A DNA stretch of 34,984 bases from Bacteroidota bacterium (lineage in GTDB: Bacteria > Bacteroidota > Bacteroidia > Bacteroidales > GCA-2748055): the NCBI GenBank assembly GCA_020047715.1, contig JAIFNN010000117.1, positions 873 to 35,856 of the forward strand. Reading direction: 5' to 3'. The notes beneath the pieces are model-generated. The model was not told the DNA's origin, made no database searches, and saw only the letters and a program-made list of their open reading frames with translations. Below are positions 17,095 to 26,800 of the stretch, piece after piece. A program made the position numbers and the translations under genes. The stretch's first letter is position 1. Every line of letters starts with the position of its first letter.

Positions 17095-18375
17095 ATGATA
17101 CGCGATTTACAATTATTCGATATTATTCAGAGAGAGCAGGACCGTCAGAAGCGCGGTATCGAGCTTATTGCTTCCGAAAACTTCGTCAGCCAGCAGGTTA
17201 TGGAAGCCATGGGTTCTGTTTTAACTAACAAATACGCAGAAGGTTACCCCGGAAATCGTTATTACGGGGGATGCGAGGTGGTTGATGAAGCCGAGCAGCT
17301 CGCCATCGACCGATTAAAAGAGATTTATAATGCTGAATATGCCAATGTGCAGCCGCACAGCGGTGCTCAGGCAAACATGGCTGTTTTTCTGGCTTGTTTG
17401 CAGCCGGGCGACACCTTCATGGGATTGGATCTTTCGCACGGGGGACATTTATCACACGGCTCACCTGTGAACAGTTCAGGACTTTTGTACAATGCAATTT
17501 CATACGGTCTCGACCAGAAAACCGAAAGGGTTGATTACGACATGATGGAGAAGATTGCCCTTGAAAAAAGGCCAAAACTCATTATTGCCGGGGCTTCTGC
17601 TTATTCAAGGGAGTGGGACTATGCCCGGATGCGAAAACTGGCCGATTCCATTGGAGCGATTTTCATGGTCGACATGGCTCACCCAGCAGGCCTTATTGCT
17701 GCGGGATTGCTCAATAACCCTCTAGAACACGCTCATATAGTTACATCTACCACCCATAAAACCTTAAGAGGCCCCAGGGGAGGAATTATTCTCTTAGGGA
17801 AGGATTTTGAAAATCCCTGGAAAATAGCAACCAAAAAAGGGGAGATCAGGATGATGTCATCACTTCTTAATTCTGCTGTTTTCCCCGGGATACAGGGCGG
17901 CCCGTTGGAACATATAATTGCCGCCAAGGCAGTTGCTTTTGGGGAAGCGCTTCAGCCCGAGTACAAAGCATATCAGTTGCAGGTGCAGAAAAACGCCAAG
18001 GTAATGGCCGAATGCTTTGTTAAGCACGGTTACAAAGTGGTTTCTGGTGGAACCGACAACCATTCCATGCTTATCGATTTAAGAACCAAGGTGCCCGATG
18101 TGACTGGCAAGGAAGTTGAAAAAGCTTTGGTTCTGGCCGACATTACTGTGAATAAGAACATGGTTCCTTTTGATTCGCGCTCGCCCTTCCAGACTTCAGG
18201 TATACGGGTTGGAACTCCCGCGATAACCACCCGTGGAGTAAAAGAGGATGTTATCCCGGTTATCGTAGATCTGATTAACGAGGTTGTAACCAACATTGCT
18301 GATCCCAAGGTCATCGAAAAAGTTGAGGAAAAAGTGAACAAACTGATGAGGGACTATCCAATGTTCGCCTTTTAG
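17095..18375 (+). CDS. glyA: serine hydroxymethyltransferase
   Basis: A cytoplasmic PLP enzyme that converts serine and tetrahydrofolate to glycine and 5,10-methylene-tetrahydrofolate, supplying one-carbon units. It has full family length (426 residues). Visible motifs are [63 protein letters not shown] and the PLP lysine in [14 protein letters not shown] (Lys222). The ATG at 17095 is preceded by an A-rich leader. The stop is only 15 bases before the response regulator gene, so the two may share a transcript. Confidence 0.97.
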   Translation: MIRDLQLFDIIQREQDRQKRGIELIASENFVSQQVMEAMGSVLTNKYAEGYPGNRYYGGCEVVDEAEQLAIDRLKEIYNAEYANVQPHSGAQANMAVFLACLQPGDTFMGLDLSHGGHLSHGSPVNSSGLLYNAISYGLDQKTERVDYDMMEKIALEKRPKLIIAGASAYSREWDYARMRKLADSIGAIFMVDMAHPAGLIAAGLLNNPLEHAHIVTSTTHKTLRGPRGGIILLGKDFENPWKIATKKGEIRMMSSLLNSAVFPGIQGGPLEHIIAAKAVAFGEALQPEYKAYQLQVQKNAKVMAECFVKHGYKVVSGGTDNHSMLIDLRTKVPDVTGKEVEKALVLADITVNKNMVPFDSRSPFQTSGIRVGTPAITTRGVKEDVIPVIVDLINEVVTNIADPKVIEKVEEKVNKLMRDYPMFAF

Positions 18376-18390
18376 CAAATTTGCCTTTTC

Positions 18391-18777
18391 ATGAGAATAA
18401 AACCGCTCATATTCATAATTGATGATGATCCTGTAATCCATAAACTCGTTGAAGCTGAACTGAAATCGGATAAGCTGGATGTGATGAGCTTTAGTTATGG
18501 AGAAGATTCATTGGTTGAACTATTTCGGGAACCTGATCTTATAATACTCGACTATTGCTTTGTTAACAGAAGCAAGCCGGTGCTGGGAGGGATGGATATA
18601 TTGAAGGAGATACGAAAAACTGAACCTGTGATTCCGGTAATAATACTCTCGGGTCAAGAAAGTGGGGGAGTAGTACTGGAGCTAATCAGGATGGGTATTG
18701 AGGAATATGTTATAAAGGAAAACAATTGGCTGGCCAGGCTAAAAGAGGCGGTTAACAGTATCCTGCATGATAACTAA
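18391..18777 (+). CDS. single-domain response regulator (CheY-like receiver)
   Basis: A stand-alone receiver domain of 128 residues with no output domain. The acidic cluster IIDDDP (Asp11-13), the phospho-acceptor Asp54 in IILDYC, the switch residue Ser87 in ILSGQE and Lys109 in YVIKEN are all present, so it should be phosphorylatable. A short insertion (VNRSKPVLGG) follows the phospho-acceptor. It probably relays a signal by protein contact. It starts 15 bases after glyA; no kinase gene is adjacent, so its partner is unknown. The large hybrid regulator at 30153 has its own receiver and is not an obvious partner. Confidence 0.9.
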   Translation: MRIKPLIFIIDDDPVIHKLVEAELKSDKLDVMSFSYGEDSLVELFREPDLIILDYCFVNRSKPVLGGMDILKEIRKTEPVIPVIILSGQESGGVVLELIRMGIEEYVIKENNWLARLKEAVNSILHDN

Positions 18778-18907
18778 TTCATGCATCTGCATGGAAACAG
18801 CTGTAAGCATTGGGAAATCCGATCGGAGTGCTCTTAAACGCAACTTACACGGCTTAATTGACCCGGAAAGGAATGGATTTATAAAAATTATTGTAAGCTT
18901 TCGTTAA

Positions 18908-19654
18908 ATGGAATGGTATGAAGTACTGATTCTCGTTGGAGCAGGAATTATTGCAGGTTTTATCAATACACTTGCCGGAAGCGGATCACTCCTCACACTT
19001 CCATTGTTTATGGCTTTCGGCCTTTCGGCTCCGGTTGCAAACGGAACCAACAGAATCGGTATCCTGTTCCAGAGCCTTGTTGCCATAATAAGTTTTAAAA
19101 AGCAGGACCTGCTTGATTTTTCCACTGCGCTGAAAATCGGGATTCCTTCCGTTATGGGTTCTCTTATCGGTGCCATGATTGCTGTTGATGTGAATGAAGA
19201 TGCAATGAAAACCGCAATAGCGATCTTACTTATTTTTATGTTTTTCCTAATTCTCCTGAAGCCTTCCCGATGGATCAACAGTCATGCGGGTAGTCCTCCA
19301 CTTCCTCTCTGGGTTCAGATAATAGTTTTCTTTATCGTGGGATTGTATGGCGGATTCATTCAGGCCGGAGTCGGTTTTTTTCTACTTGCGGCACTGGTGT
19401 TGGCTTCAGGATTTGATCTTATCAAGGCCAATGCGCTTAAAGTACTGATGGTGTTTATTTACACCCCATTTTCACTAACAGTTTTTATTGTTAACCATCA
19501 AGTCGATTACAAATTGGGGTTCATAGTTGCAGCAGGTAGCATGCTTGGTGCCTGGATAGGAGCCCGAATGTCGGTTAAATGGGGACCTGCGGTGGTGAGG
19601 TTTATTTTGCTGGCTGTATTGCTGGTAGCTTCCGTTAAGTTACTGATGGGATAA
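18908..19654 (+). CDS. TauE/SafE family sulfite/organic anion exporter-like permease
   Basis: A 248-residue inner-membrane protein with about seven to eight hydrophobic segments. It shows the two-part TauE/SafE (DUF81) layout: the first half has AGIIAGFINTLAGSGSLLTLP with the conserved Asn-Thr-Gly/Ser motif and GTNRIGILFQS; the second half has VGLYGGFIQAGVGFFLLAALV and the closing SMLGAWIGARMSVKWG. Family members move sulfite, sulfoacetate, taurine-derived anions or other small organic anions; the substrate cannot be inferred here. The ATG at 18908 follows a ~130-base gap after the response regulator. It converges on the tonB-type gene, with a GAATTCT tandem repeat in between. Confidence 0.9.
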   Translation: MEWYEVLILVGAGIIAGFINTLAGSGSLLTLPLFMAFGLSAPVANGTNRIGILFQSLVAIISFKKQDLLDFSTALKIGIPSVMGSLIGAMIAVDVNEDAMKTAIAILLIFMFFLILLKPSRWINSHAGSPPLPLWVQIIVFFIVGLYGGFIQAGVGFFLLAALVLASGFDLIKANALKVLMVFIYTPFSLTVFIVNHQVDYKLGFIVAAGSMLGAWIGARMSVKWGPAVVRFILLAVLLVASVKLLMG

Positions 19655-19660
19655 GTCAAA

Positions 19661-19688
19661 GAATTCTGAATTCTGAATTCTGAATTCT
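19661..19688. repeat. four perfect tandem copies of GAATTCT
   Basis: The 7-base unit occurs four times without error in the 33-base gap between two convergent genes, and its last base is the first base of the tonB-type stop codon triplet. Short perfect tandem repeats of this kind vary in copy number by slippage. The array is also built from overlapping EcoRI-like palindromes. Confidence 0.85.
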
Positions 19689-20545
19689 CACGGTTCAATA
19701 ATATACCTTATCCATCCCTGTTGTCGGAAGTTTGCTTGTTGGTCGACTGTGAATTTGGCTGAAGATGCAGCTTTTAAAACCGCCATATAGAGGCAGTCGT
19801 CCTGAAAATTCGACTCAAGGATTTTGGGATCCCCGATAACATTTCCTTCCCGGTCCACATTAATCTGAACCTTAATAATAACTCTTGATGTTACGGTACA
19901 TCCATCAACCAGAGGTTTGGGCAAGGTTCCCCTCAAGCCCCTGTTGCCGAGGCCAAAACCTTCGCCGTTTCCCAGGCCTCCCCCGTCACCGTAATTATCG
20001 GCACCGGGTGTGCCATCTATACTTCCCTGATTTCCTGTTCCCTGGGTAACGCCTTCCGACCCTGTTGTGGTACCAACTCCCTTATTTCCAAAGGCATTCT
20101 TCCCTTTTGTGTTCCATTGTTCCGCAACCAGACGCAAACGCTCTTCTTCGGCTTTTTTCTTTCGGAGCTCTTCGGCTTGAAGCCTTTTTAATTCTTGTTG
20201 CTTGAGTTCTTCCGGCGTGGGCTTGTTCTCTTTTACTTTTGTTTCTTCAACAGTCTGAGTGTTTTTTGCGACCACAGCTTCCTGTGTTTTCTGTTTGACC
20301 GTTTCAACCACCGATTCCTTAACCGTTTCAACAGGCTCAGGCATGGTTTCCACATCTCCACCCTGAGTCTCGTCGCCGCTTGGCTCAACATCACCCAGAC
20401 CGGTTATGTCGGTCCCGAAATTTACCAGAACGCCCTGTTCCTCAGGGGGAGGATCGGGGAAGCTAAACCCGAAAAATATTAAGAGTAACAGAATAAGCGT
20501 ATGTAAAACTATGGTTCCAATTAATCCCCTGGAGTCGTATTTCAT
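19688..20545 (-). CDS. TonB/TolA-type energy transducer protein
   Basis: A periplasm-spanning protein of 285 residues that carries energy from the ExbB/ExbD motor to outer-membrane receptors. One N-terminal membrane anchor (LIGTIVLHTLILLLLIFFGF, residues ~8-27) is followed by Pro/Glu-rich and Val-Glu-Thr-rich stretches, an Ala/Glu/Lys helical segment (ELKRLQAEELRKKKAEEERL), a Gly/Thr/Asn-rich flexible region and a ~75-residue C-terminal TonB-like domain (VIIKVQINVDREGNVIGDPKI ... AVLKAASSAKF). It is the last gene of the exbB-exbD-exbD cluster, 10 bases after the second exbD. The helical-plus-glycine layout is close to TolA, so a Tol-Pal-like role is the alternative. Confidence 0.88.
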   Translation of the reverse strand: MKYDSRGLIGTIVLHTLILLLLIFFGFSFPDPPPEEQGVLVNFGTDITGLGDVEPSGDETQGGDVETMPEPVETVKESVVETVKQKTQEAVVAKNTQTVEETKVKENKPTPEELKQQELKRLQAEELRKKKAEEERLRLVAEQWNTKGKNAFGNKGVGTTTGSEGVTQGTGNQGSIDGTPGADNYGDGGGLGNGEGFGLGNRGLRGTLPKPLVDGCTVTSRVIIKVQINVDREGNVIGDPKILESNFQDDCLYMAVLKAASSAKFTVDQQANFRQQGWIRYIIEP

Positions 20546-20555
20546 GGCCTTCGTT

Positions 20556-20951
20556 TTATAAGGAACGGGTTCCCAGAATTACCTTGTACTGGTTCTTTTT
20601 AGCAATCTCTAAAAGTTTGTAAATCTCATTCATGCTTACATTCTCATCTGCATTAATACGAACTGTGGGAGGTTCTTTCCGTACACCAAGACGTTCTTTT
20701 AACAGGGATTCGATCTGATCAAAGCTGCAGGACTTCTCATCCACCATATATTCCATCTGGTTGCTTATGGAAATAACAACCACAGGGTTGGCAACTGTTT
20801 GATTGTTGCTTTGGGGTAACATAATATTTGAAGCTACAGGAGCTGTGAGCGTAGATACAAGCATGAAAAACAAAAGCAAAAGGAATACAATATCTGTCAT
20901 TCCCGACAAACTAAAAGTGGTATTGGACTTGTTCTTTTTACCGATGGCCAT
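20556..20951 (-). CDS. ExbD/TolR-family biopolymer transport protein (second copy)
   Basis: A 131-residue inner-membrane subunit of the proton-driven motor, with one N-terminal membrane helix and a periplasmic domain. The helix carries SGMTDIVFLLLLFFM, whose Asp is the proton-path residue. The periplasmic part (VVVISISNQMEYMVDEKSCS ... PTVRINADENVSMNEIYKLL) has the ExbD fold pattern. The ATG is one base past the stop of the first exbD, so translation is probably coupled. Two different ExbD subunits in tandem are common in Bacteroidota and can form a heteromeric motor. Confidence 0.92.
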   Translation of the reverse strand: MAIGKKNKSNTTFSLSGMTDIVFLLLLFFMLVSTLTAPVASNIMLPQSNNQTVANPVVVISISNQMEYMVDEKSCSFDQIESLLKERLGVRKEPPTVRINADENVSMNEIYKLLEIAKKNQYKVILGTRSL

Positions 20952-20952
20952 G

Positions 20953-21342
20953 TTATTCTTTAATTAAAACAACTTTGTAATTACCACTTACGGCTACATT
21001 CATTACGCTCACCGTTTCCTTTACCGTTACATCGGATGCTGTAATAAGCTTGAAAGTTGGGTCTGACTGACCCCGCAATTTTCTTTCAAGAACCTTAGCT
21101 AATTCCTCCAGATTTACGGTGCGTCCGTCGATCGTAATGATTCCGCTACCTCTGACACCTACTTCAGGCACTACTTCTGTGGAGCTGGTTGATTGTCCCT
21201 GTTGCGGAAGCAAGAGCTTAAGAGCATTTGGGGCGATCATGGTTGAGGTGATCATAAAGAAGAGCAGCAACAGGAAAACGATATCTGTCATTCCTGAGGT
21301 ACTGAAACCCACTGCAACTCTATTTCGCGACTTAATTATCAT
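20953..21342 (-). CDS. ExbD/TolR-family biopolymer transport protein (first copy)
   Basis: A 129-residue paralogue of the neighbouring ExbD. It keeps the same helix motif (TSGMTDIVFLLLLFFM) with the essential Asp, then a Ser/Thr/Gln-rich linker and a periplasmic domain (GIITIDGRTVNLEELAKVLE ... LITASDVTVKETVSVM). It begins 4 bases after the exbB-type stop. The periplasmic halves of the two ExbD proteins differ much more than their helices. Confidence 0.92.
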   Translation of the reverse strand: MIIKSRNRVAVGFSTSGMTDIVFLLLLFFMITSTMIAPNALKLLLPQQGQSTSSTEVVPEVGVRGSGIITIDGRTVNLEELAKVLERKLRGQSDPTFKLITASDVTVKETVSVMNVAVSGNYKVVLIKE

Positions 21343-21346
21343 GTAA

Positions 21347-22036
21347 TTATTTTACAGGCTCGTTTAAAAGATCCATAAATTCAGTGGTGCTGGCTTCAAG
21401 GGTGTTCACTACTTTCTCTACTTTTGCAACCAGGGCATTATAGGCGAAGTACGCAAAAATCCCGACGATAAGACCGGCAACCGTTGTAACTAGTGCAGTG
21501 TAAATCCCGGTTGAAAGTAGAGACACATTGATGTTGTTTCCTGCACTCGACATTTCCATAAACGACTGAATCATTCCGATAACTGTTCCGAAAAAGCCGA
21601 TCATAGGAGCTCCACCTGCGCATGATGCCAGTGTGGGCAATCCCTGTTCGAGTTTGTAAACTTCCAAACGGCCAACGTTTTCAATGGCTGCATTTACATC
21701 ATTAAGGGGACGTCCAATCCTGCTGATACCCTTGTGGATCATATGCGCAACGGGATTATCGGTTGTTTCGCACAGGTTTTTGGCGGCATCAATTTTACCG
21801 TCCATTATGTAGTCTCTGATGCGGTTCATGAAGTTGATGTCTACTTTCTGAGCTTTCTTAATTGCGAAATATCTCTCAACAAAAATGTAGACAGCAATTA
21901 TAGAAAGTGCCAAAATAGGTATCATTACCCATCCTCCCTTCATTGCAATGGAGAGAAAAGTTTCTTCCCTCGTGCCTGCGGTCTGTATCGATGAAGTCTC
22001 GGCAGTAACGATCTGTAAGAGTGTCAGAATATTCAT
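21347..22036 (-). CDS. ExbB/TolQ/MotA-family proton channel protein
   Basis: A 229-residue inner-membrane protein that forms the pentameric proton channel with ExbD. A short periplasmic N-terminus is followed by the first membrane helix (~residues 33-51, GWVMIPILALSIIAVYIFVE), a long cytoplasmic segment, and two more helices at ~138-158 and ~175-200. These contain LASCAGGAPMIGFFGTVIGMI and STGIYTALVTTVAGLIVGIFAYFAYN, where the conserved Thr residues of the proton path sit. It is the first gene of the four-gene cluster; a promoter should lie in 22037-22125. Iron and carbohydrate receptors such as the one starting at 34643 depend on this system. Confidence 0.93.
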   Translation of the reverse strand: MNILTLLQIVTAETSSIQTAGTREETFLSIAMKGGWVMIPILALSIIAVYIFVERYFAIKKAQKVDINFMNRIRDYIMDGKIDAAKNLCETTDNPVAHMIHKGISRIGRPLNDVNAAIENVGRLEVYKLEQGLPTLASCAGGAPMIGFFGTVIGMIQSFMEMSSAGNNINVSLLSTGIYTALVTTVAGLIVGIFAYFAYNALVAKVEKVVNTLEASTTEFMDLLNEPVK

Positions 22037-22125
22037 AGTGAATGATTTTTTTTTGCGAAGTTATATAAAAAAACGGATGGAACGGGGTTTGTATTATGTG
22101 GATTGTTAAAAACAAACGGGATTTA

Positions 22126-23769
22126 TTAACAAGAATGGTTCGAACCCGGAATGCAAATGCCGGGATTTGCAGGCTCATCAATTACATATGAATAGTTTAA
22201 GGAGATTGGAAGCTGTTTTCCTCGCTTAGCCTGTCTATGCGTGACTGCATTTCTCATGCGAAAAGAAAAAGGGAAACGAATTTTCGTTTCCCTTTTTCTA
22301 TTATTCTCTGACTCATATTTAAAGTTTCTCAACCTCAACCTCACAAGAAGGGCGAGTAGGGAGATGTTTTTGAGATACCAGATAAAGTCTATTTTTTCGA
22401 GACCCATTGCTGCCACACCTGCCGCTGATCCAATAATCAGGATGCTTCCGCCGGTACCTGCTGTGTAAGCCAGAAATTCCCAGAATATTCCGTCCTGAAC
22501 AAAGTTATGGGCGTACTGCATTGCTGCAGGATCGGTTATAGCAAGGAGGTGTGCGGGATCTACAATTGGATACATACCCATTGCACCAGCCACAAGGGGA
22601 ACATTGTCAACAATTGCCGACAGGAATCCGATTGCTATATTTATAAGGTACACATTTCCGAGACTCTCGTCAAGCGACTTGGCCATCAGAGCAAGATGTC
22701 CGGCCGATTGCAAAGCTGCAACCGCGCTTAGAATTCCCAGAAAGAAGAACACCGTTGGCAACTCAACCCTTTTAAGGATAGCCACAATTTTAAGCTTGGC
22801 CTTGATCTCAACATCTTTACCCTTATGGAGTATTTCGGTTACAAGCCAGATTATCGACAAACTGAGCAGCATTCCCATGTAGGGAGGGAGATGGGTTATT
22901 GTTTTGAAAACAGGTACAAACAATAATCCGCCAACTCCTAAAATCAACATCAGTTTGCGTTCATAAAGACTTGTCAGTTCATTCCCGTTATCTTTTATGT
23001 CCGGTCGCATGACATTCCCTTTCATCGTAAAGCTAATGATAATGAGAGGAACCAGAATGTTTACCACACTTGGCAGGAATACTCTGGTGATAATAGCTAC
23101 AGTGGAGACCTGGCCTCCGATCCAAAGCATAATGGTTGTGACATCCCCAATTGGCGACCAAGCGCCTCCGGCATTAGCAGCGAGAACTACGATACTGGCA
23201 AAGAACCAACGGGTTTTTTTATCCGACACGAGTTTCCGAAGCAAGGCTACCATTACGATTGTGGTAGTAAGGTTATCGAGAACCGCGGACATGAAGAAGG
23301 TAAGGATACCTATGATCCACAGCAATTTCACTTTGTTGGTGGTGTGGATTTTATCGGTAATTACCTTAAAACCTTCGTGCTGGTCGATTACCTCAACGAT
23401 TGTCATGGCCCCAAGAAGGAAAAACAGAATTTCAGCAATTTCCCCCAAGTGCTCTATTATCTGCACTTCGACAATCCATTCCCTCATGATTTCGAGCCAT
23501 TCATGGCGTTCTGCGCCTTCAAGGTGAATCAGGCTGGCCAGGAAGGTTCTTACAGCTCCTTCGTCCTGCAGGCCTTCTCTGGCCGCGACATATTTCGAAA
23601 AGGCAGGGCTCAATCCTCCCCCGAGAATATCGAATGCTCCAAAAATATAAGCCACCCAGCATAGGGTCCCAATTGCCAATGCGGAAACGGCTTTATCAAC
23701 TTTAAGAGGGTGTTCAAGGGCAATTGCTATATATCCCAGAACAAAAATCACAATCATCAGGATAAACAT
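22126..23769 (-). CDS. nhaD: NhaD-type Na+/H+ antiporter with an abnormal C-terminus
   Basis: An inner-membrane sodium/proton antiporter of the ion transporter superfamily. Residues 1 to ~472 are typical, with about a dozen membrane segments, FFMSAVLDNLTTTIVMVALL, the charged AAGGAWSPIGDVTTIMLWIGG and AIVDNVPLVAGAMGMYPI. After WYLKNISLLALL, where family members end in one more hydrophobic stretch, the frame turns strongly basic and polar (RLRLRNFKYE) and runs on for ~70 residues. This tail is encoded by a 17-bp perfect terminator hairpin (22264-22299) and the non-coding sequence beyond it. So the native end was probably lost by a deletion or frameshift near 22345. The ATG at 23769 is the normal start. 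Confidence 0.9.
   Translation of the reverse strand: MFILMIVIFVLGYIAIALEHPLKVDKAVSALAIGTLCWVAYIFGAFDILGGGLSPAFSKYVAAREGLQDEGAVRTFLASLIHLEGAERHEWLEIMREWIVEVQIIEHLGEIAEILFFLLGAMTIVEVIDQHEGFKVITDKIHTTNKVKLLWIIGILTFFMSAVLDNLTTTIVMVALLRKLVSDKKTRWFFASIVVLAANAGGAWSPIGDVTTIMLWIGGQVSTVAIITRVFLPSVVNILVPLIIISFTMKGNVMRPDIKDNGNELTSLYERKLMLILGVGGLLFVPVFKTITHLPPYMGMLLSLSIIWLVTEILHKGKDVEIKAKLKIVAILKRVELPTVFFFLGILSAVAALQSAGHLALMAKSLDESLGNVYLINIAIGFLSAIVDNVPLVAGAMGMYPIVDPAHLLAITDPAAMQYAHNFVQDGIFWEFLAYTAGTGGSILIIGSAAGVAAMGLEKIDFIWYLKNISLLALLVRLRLRNFKYESENNRKRETKIRFPFSFRMRNAVTHRQAKRGKQLPISLNYSYVIDEPANPGICIPGSNHSC
22264..22299 (-). terminator. long perfect hairpin, probable nhaD terminator, inside the nhaD frame
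   Basis: The arms agaaaaagggaaacgaa and its exact complement (17 bp) flank two bases, and the minus-strand descending arm ends CCCTTTTTCTTTTC, a good intrinsic terminator tail. It lies within the C-terminal extension of the nhaD reading frame, which shows that this extension is not native. Confidence 0.8.
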
Positions 23770-23895
23770 AGTAGGTGTTTTAAATTTTAAAATTTTGGAA
23801 GCACAAATATAGAAATGTTATTTAATTCACATGAGAAATTTTAAAGGCAAATTCCAAATTTTTAATACGCAATAAAGATAGCCTCTTTTCAGTAT

Positions 23896-26800
23896 TTACT
23901 CTTCTTCATCTTCTTCGTTAAAATCTTCTGTTTTTTTTGGTTGAAGCGCGTCAGCCTTGTTCTTCTTAAATCGCGAAGCCCATTCATTGAGGTTGTTGAA
24001 GTATTCCCGATAAAAAAAGCCAACCCCTTGGGTATAGGGAGAGGTCTGAAACAGCAAATTATCGTTAGCCCGATTAAAGGCCTTGACGTGAAGTTTTTCA
24101 GTTATCTTGAAATTGATATCGAAATCCCCTACAATATTATTTGTATTGGTAGCAGTGCTTGTAGTTGTCTCATTTCCTCCAACATCCAAATTCCCACTGA
24201 TGGAAATCCGATCGTTTAGGATTTGTGTACTCAGTGCAACTTGCAATTCGTCACTGGTAATCTGGTCGCCGGGACGGTAATTTACCCCAATGTCAAAATC
24301 GTTGCTTATCTGCGAAAGCCATGAGGAAAGCTGATTCGAAAGCAGTTCGCTTGTGGTTACGCCGGCTACATTGGAGCTGGTGCCCCCCGAGCTTCCCTGG
24401 GTAAATCCCTGCTGGGAATAAAAATTGTTCATTACCAGAAGCGACACAAACTGTTTCATCATTTCCTCATCGGTATTGATGCTGTTTTTGACGATGTTCT
24501 GGGTCTGCTGGTCTGCCCCCGGAAGCATGATATCGGGTTCAATTGTCGGATTCATAAGTTTTCCCGACATATTGATGACGCATTCAACAGGTATTCTTTT
24601 TCGGGAGGTTTGTTGCTCGGGATCGGGATCAAGGGCCGAAATCGTGGTTTTTAAACCATAAATGGCTGTCAAGTCGATGTTTGCGTCGGATGGGTCACCG
24701 TTCCAACTGATTCTCCCGCCTTTTTCAACAACAAACTTTTTATTGATTACATTCTGAAGGGTGAAAAGGTAATCGCCTTGCTCAATGTCAATATCTCCGT
24801 AAATCTCAAATTTCCCGAGAGTGTTTATCAGGATTTTCAGGCTTCCGGTTCCCCTTCCCTTGATAATATCCCCTACCTTGGGGTCAAAAATCAGCTGGAC
24901 TTCTGCGTCAGGCGTAACCTCCAGGTTGAAACTCATCTGCATCCCCTTCATTTTCACCTCGTATCTTGGCCTTGTCTCAGCAGTTCCATTAGCAGATGCA
25001 AACGGATCTACCCAATCGATGAAATTTCTCACAGCCACCTCTTCGGTTGCATAAAGGGGGATGAAAAATACCGAGTTTCGTTCCGACCGGGCTGTGATAT
25101 TCATGGAGAGATTATCTGTGGGCCCGCTTATGCGAATAATGCCTCCCGCGAAAATCCGGCCGTAAAACAGAGGGTTGTCCTTTTCTGTAGTGTTTAGAAA
25201 TGCAAAGTTGTTGGTTTCAACCTTTACGTCAAGATTAAAATCCTTAAAATACTTGCTCGTTATGGTGCCTTGTGCAACCGCTTTGTTTCCTTTTTCGTCA
25301 AAAGCCTCGAAATTTTTTAGAATCACATTGTTATGTACAATCTTCACATCGTTGCTGAAATTGTAACGGGTTTGAAGGTAGTTTACAATAAGAGATGTTT
25401 TCATAAGCCTGAGGCTGCCGTTCATCTCAGGTTGTTTGGTTGTGCCTGTGAGGGTTAGCTGTCCTGTGGCAATTCCCTTGAGATCGGAAACCAAAAACGC
25501 GGCATAGGGCTGAAACATGTTAAGCTTGAGTTTATCCATATCCCCCGTAAAATTCATCGATTTTGTCTGAGGTGAAAAATCCCCCTCAATCTTGATAGCA
25601 GGTACCAATCCTCTCCCAAGAAATCCCTTGATGTGTATTTTTTTGAGGCTGTTGTTCCAATTCGCAAGCAATTCCCCTTCCCCAAGATTTTCTCCGTTTA
25701 TAAAAAGGTCTTTCATCTGCAAGTCCGAGAGAAAGGTGATGTTATGAAAAGGGTCTTTAATGCTGGCCTGCCCCGATAAGCGTCCGTCAAGCTGCATTTT
25801 GAATTTCCGGGTAAACAGGTTTAAGGTGGTTAGATTCATGTCGTTGAAGCTAAACCGGAGCGCGTCATCCGAGTTCTCGGAAACAGTTCCGTAGACAAGG
25901 AAGTTCTGGCTCTGATTGAAAATCGTAAATGAATCAATAGCAATGGAGCTGGTGTCAATCGAAACTTTGCTCTCCGAAATATGCCAGAGTGTGTCGTTGA
26001 AGAATATTTCCGAGGGATCGAATTGAACTCCGATGATCGGGTTTCTGCTTTGGAGGTTTCTCTGTAAACTGGCAACGGCGTTAATCCTGCCCTGATATAA
26101 GGGCTTGCTGTTTGAATCCCAGTCAAGGCTTATTCTGGCAGTGTCTTTCTTCAACTTTGAGGTAATCACTAAACTGTCGATTACCATTTTGTTGCTCAGA
26201 ACAAGGGAACTGCTGGTAGATAATAAATTTACGGTTTCCTTGTCGCTCTTGGATTTTATGCTGAGGTTCTTCCATTCATTTCCCTTGAAAACAAACAGTG
26301 TGGTATTTACATTGAGTGAAACATCTTTTTCTTCCGGCTTGTAATGCCCCGAGATTTCGGAATTATTGCCCATATCGTAACCGGGCAGGAAAAATGCAAT
26401 TAGGGGATGAATGTTTTTCAGCCTGATGGAAAAGTCAAAATTGTTTTTATCTGTTTTCGCCTCGACTCCTGTAGCCTTTTCTTCGAGGGAAGGCAAATAA
26501 AAGGCCGCGAGGTTTTTAAAGGATGAAGGCAGGCTGCTGAACTGGTACCTTCCTTTTATATCCACATCCATAACATCCGAGTTGATTCTGATGCTGTTGC
26601 TGCCGGGGGTGTTTATGGCTTGAAGACTGAGATTGTATATCTGGAGTTGGTCGTCCTTCTTGCGAAACAGTGAGTTTACAATTCGTATTTCCCCATTCAA
26701 CTGATCGATGGTCTTTCCTGTGAAATTTGTTTCGAGAAGAAAGGAGGCAAAATAACCCGGGTCGGTGTTGCCAAGGTTAAGATAGTAAGGCCTTGCCCTG

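Noticed and set aside
18780-18793. Palindrome CATGCA-TC-TGCATG after the response regulator gene
   Set aside because: Six-base arms are too short to call an operator or terminator, there is no T tail, and such palindromes are common by chance.
22130-22180. tRNA T-arm-like sequence (ggttcgaaccc) between exbB and nhaD
   Set aside because: The bases around it do not form a T-stem on either strand, and no anticodon arm or acceptor stem can be drawn; a small cccgg/ccggg hairpin explains the local symmetry.
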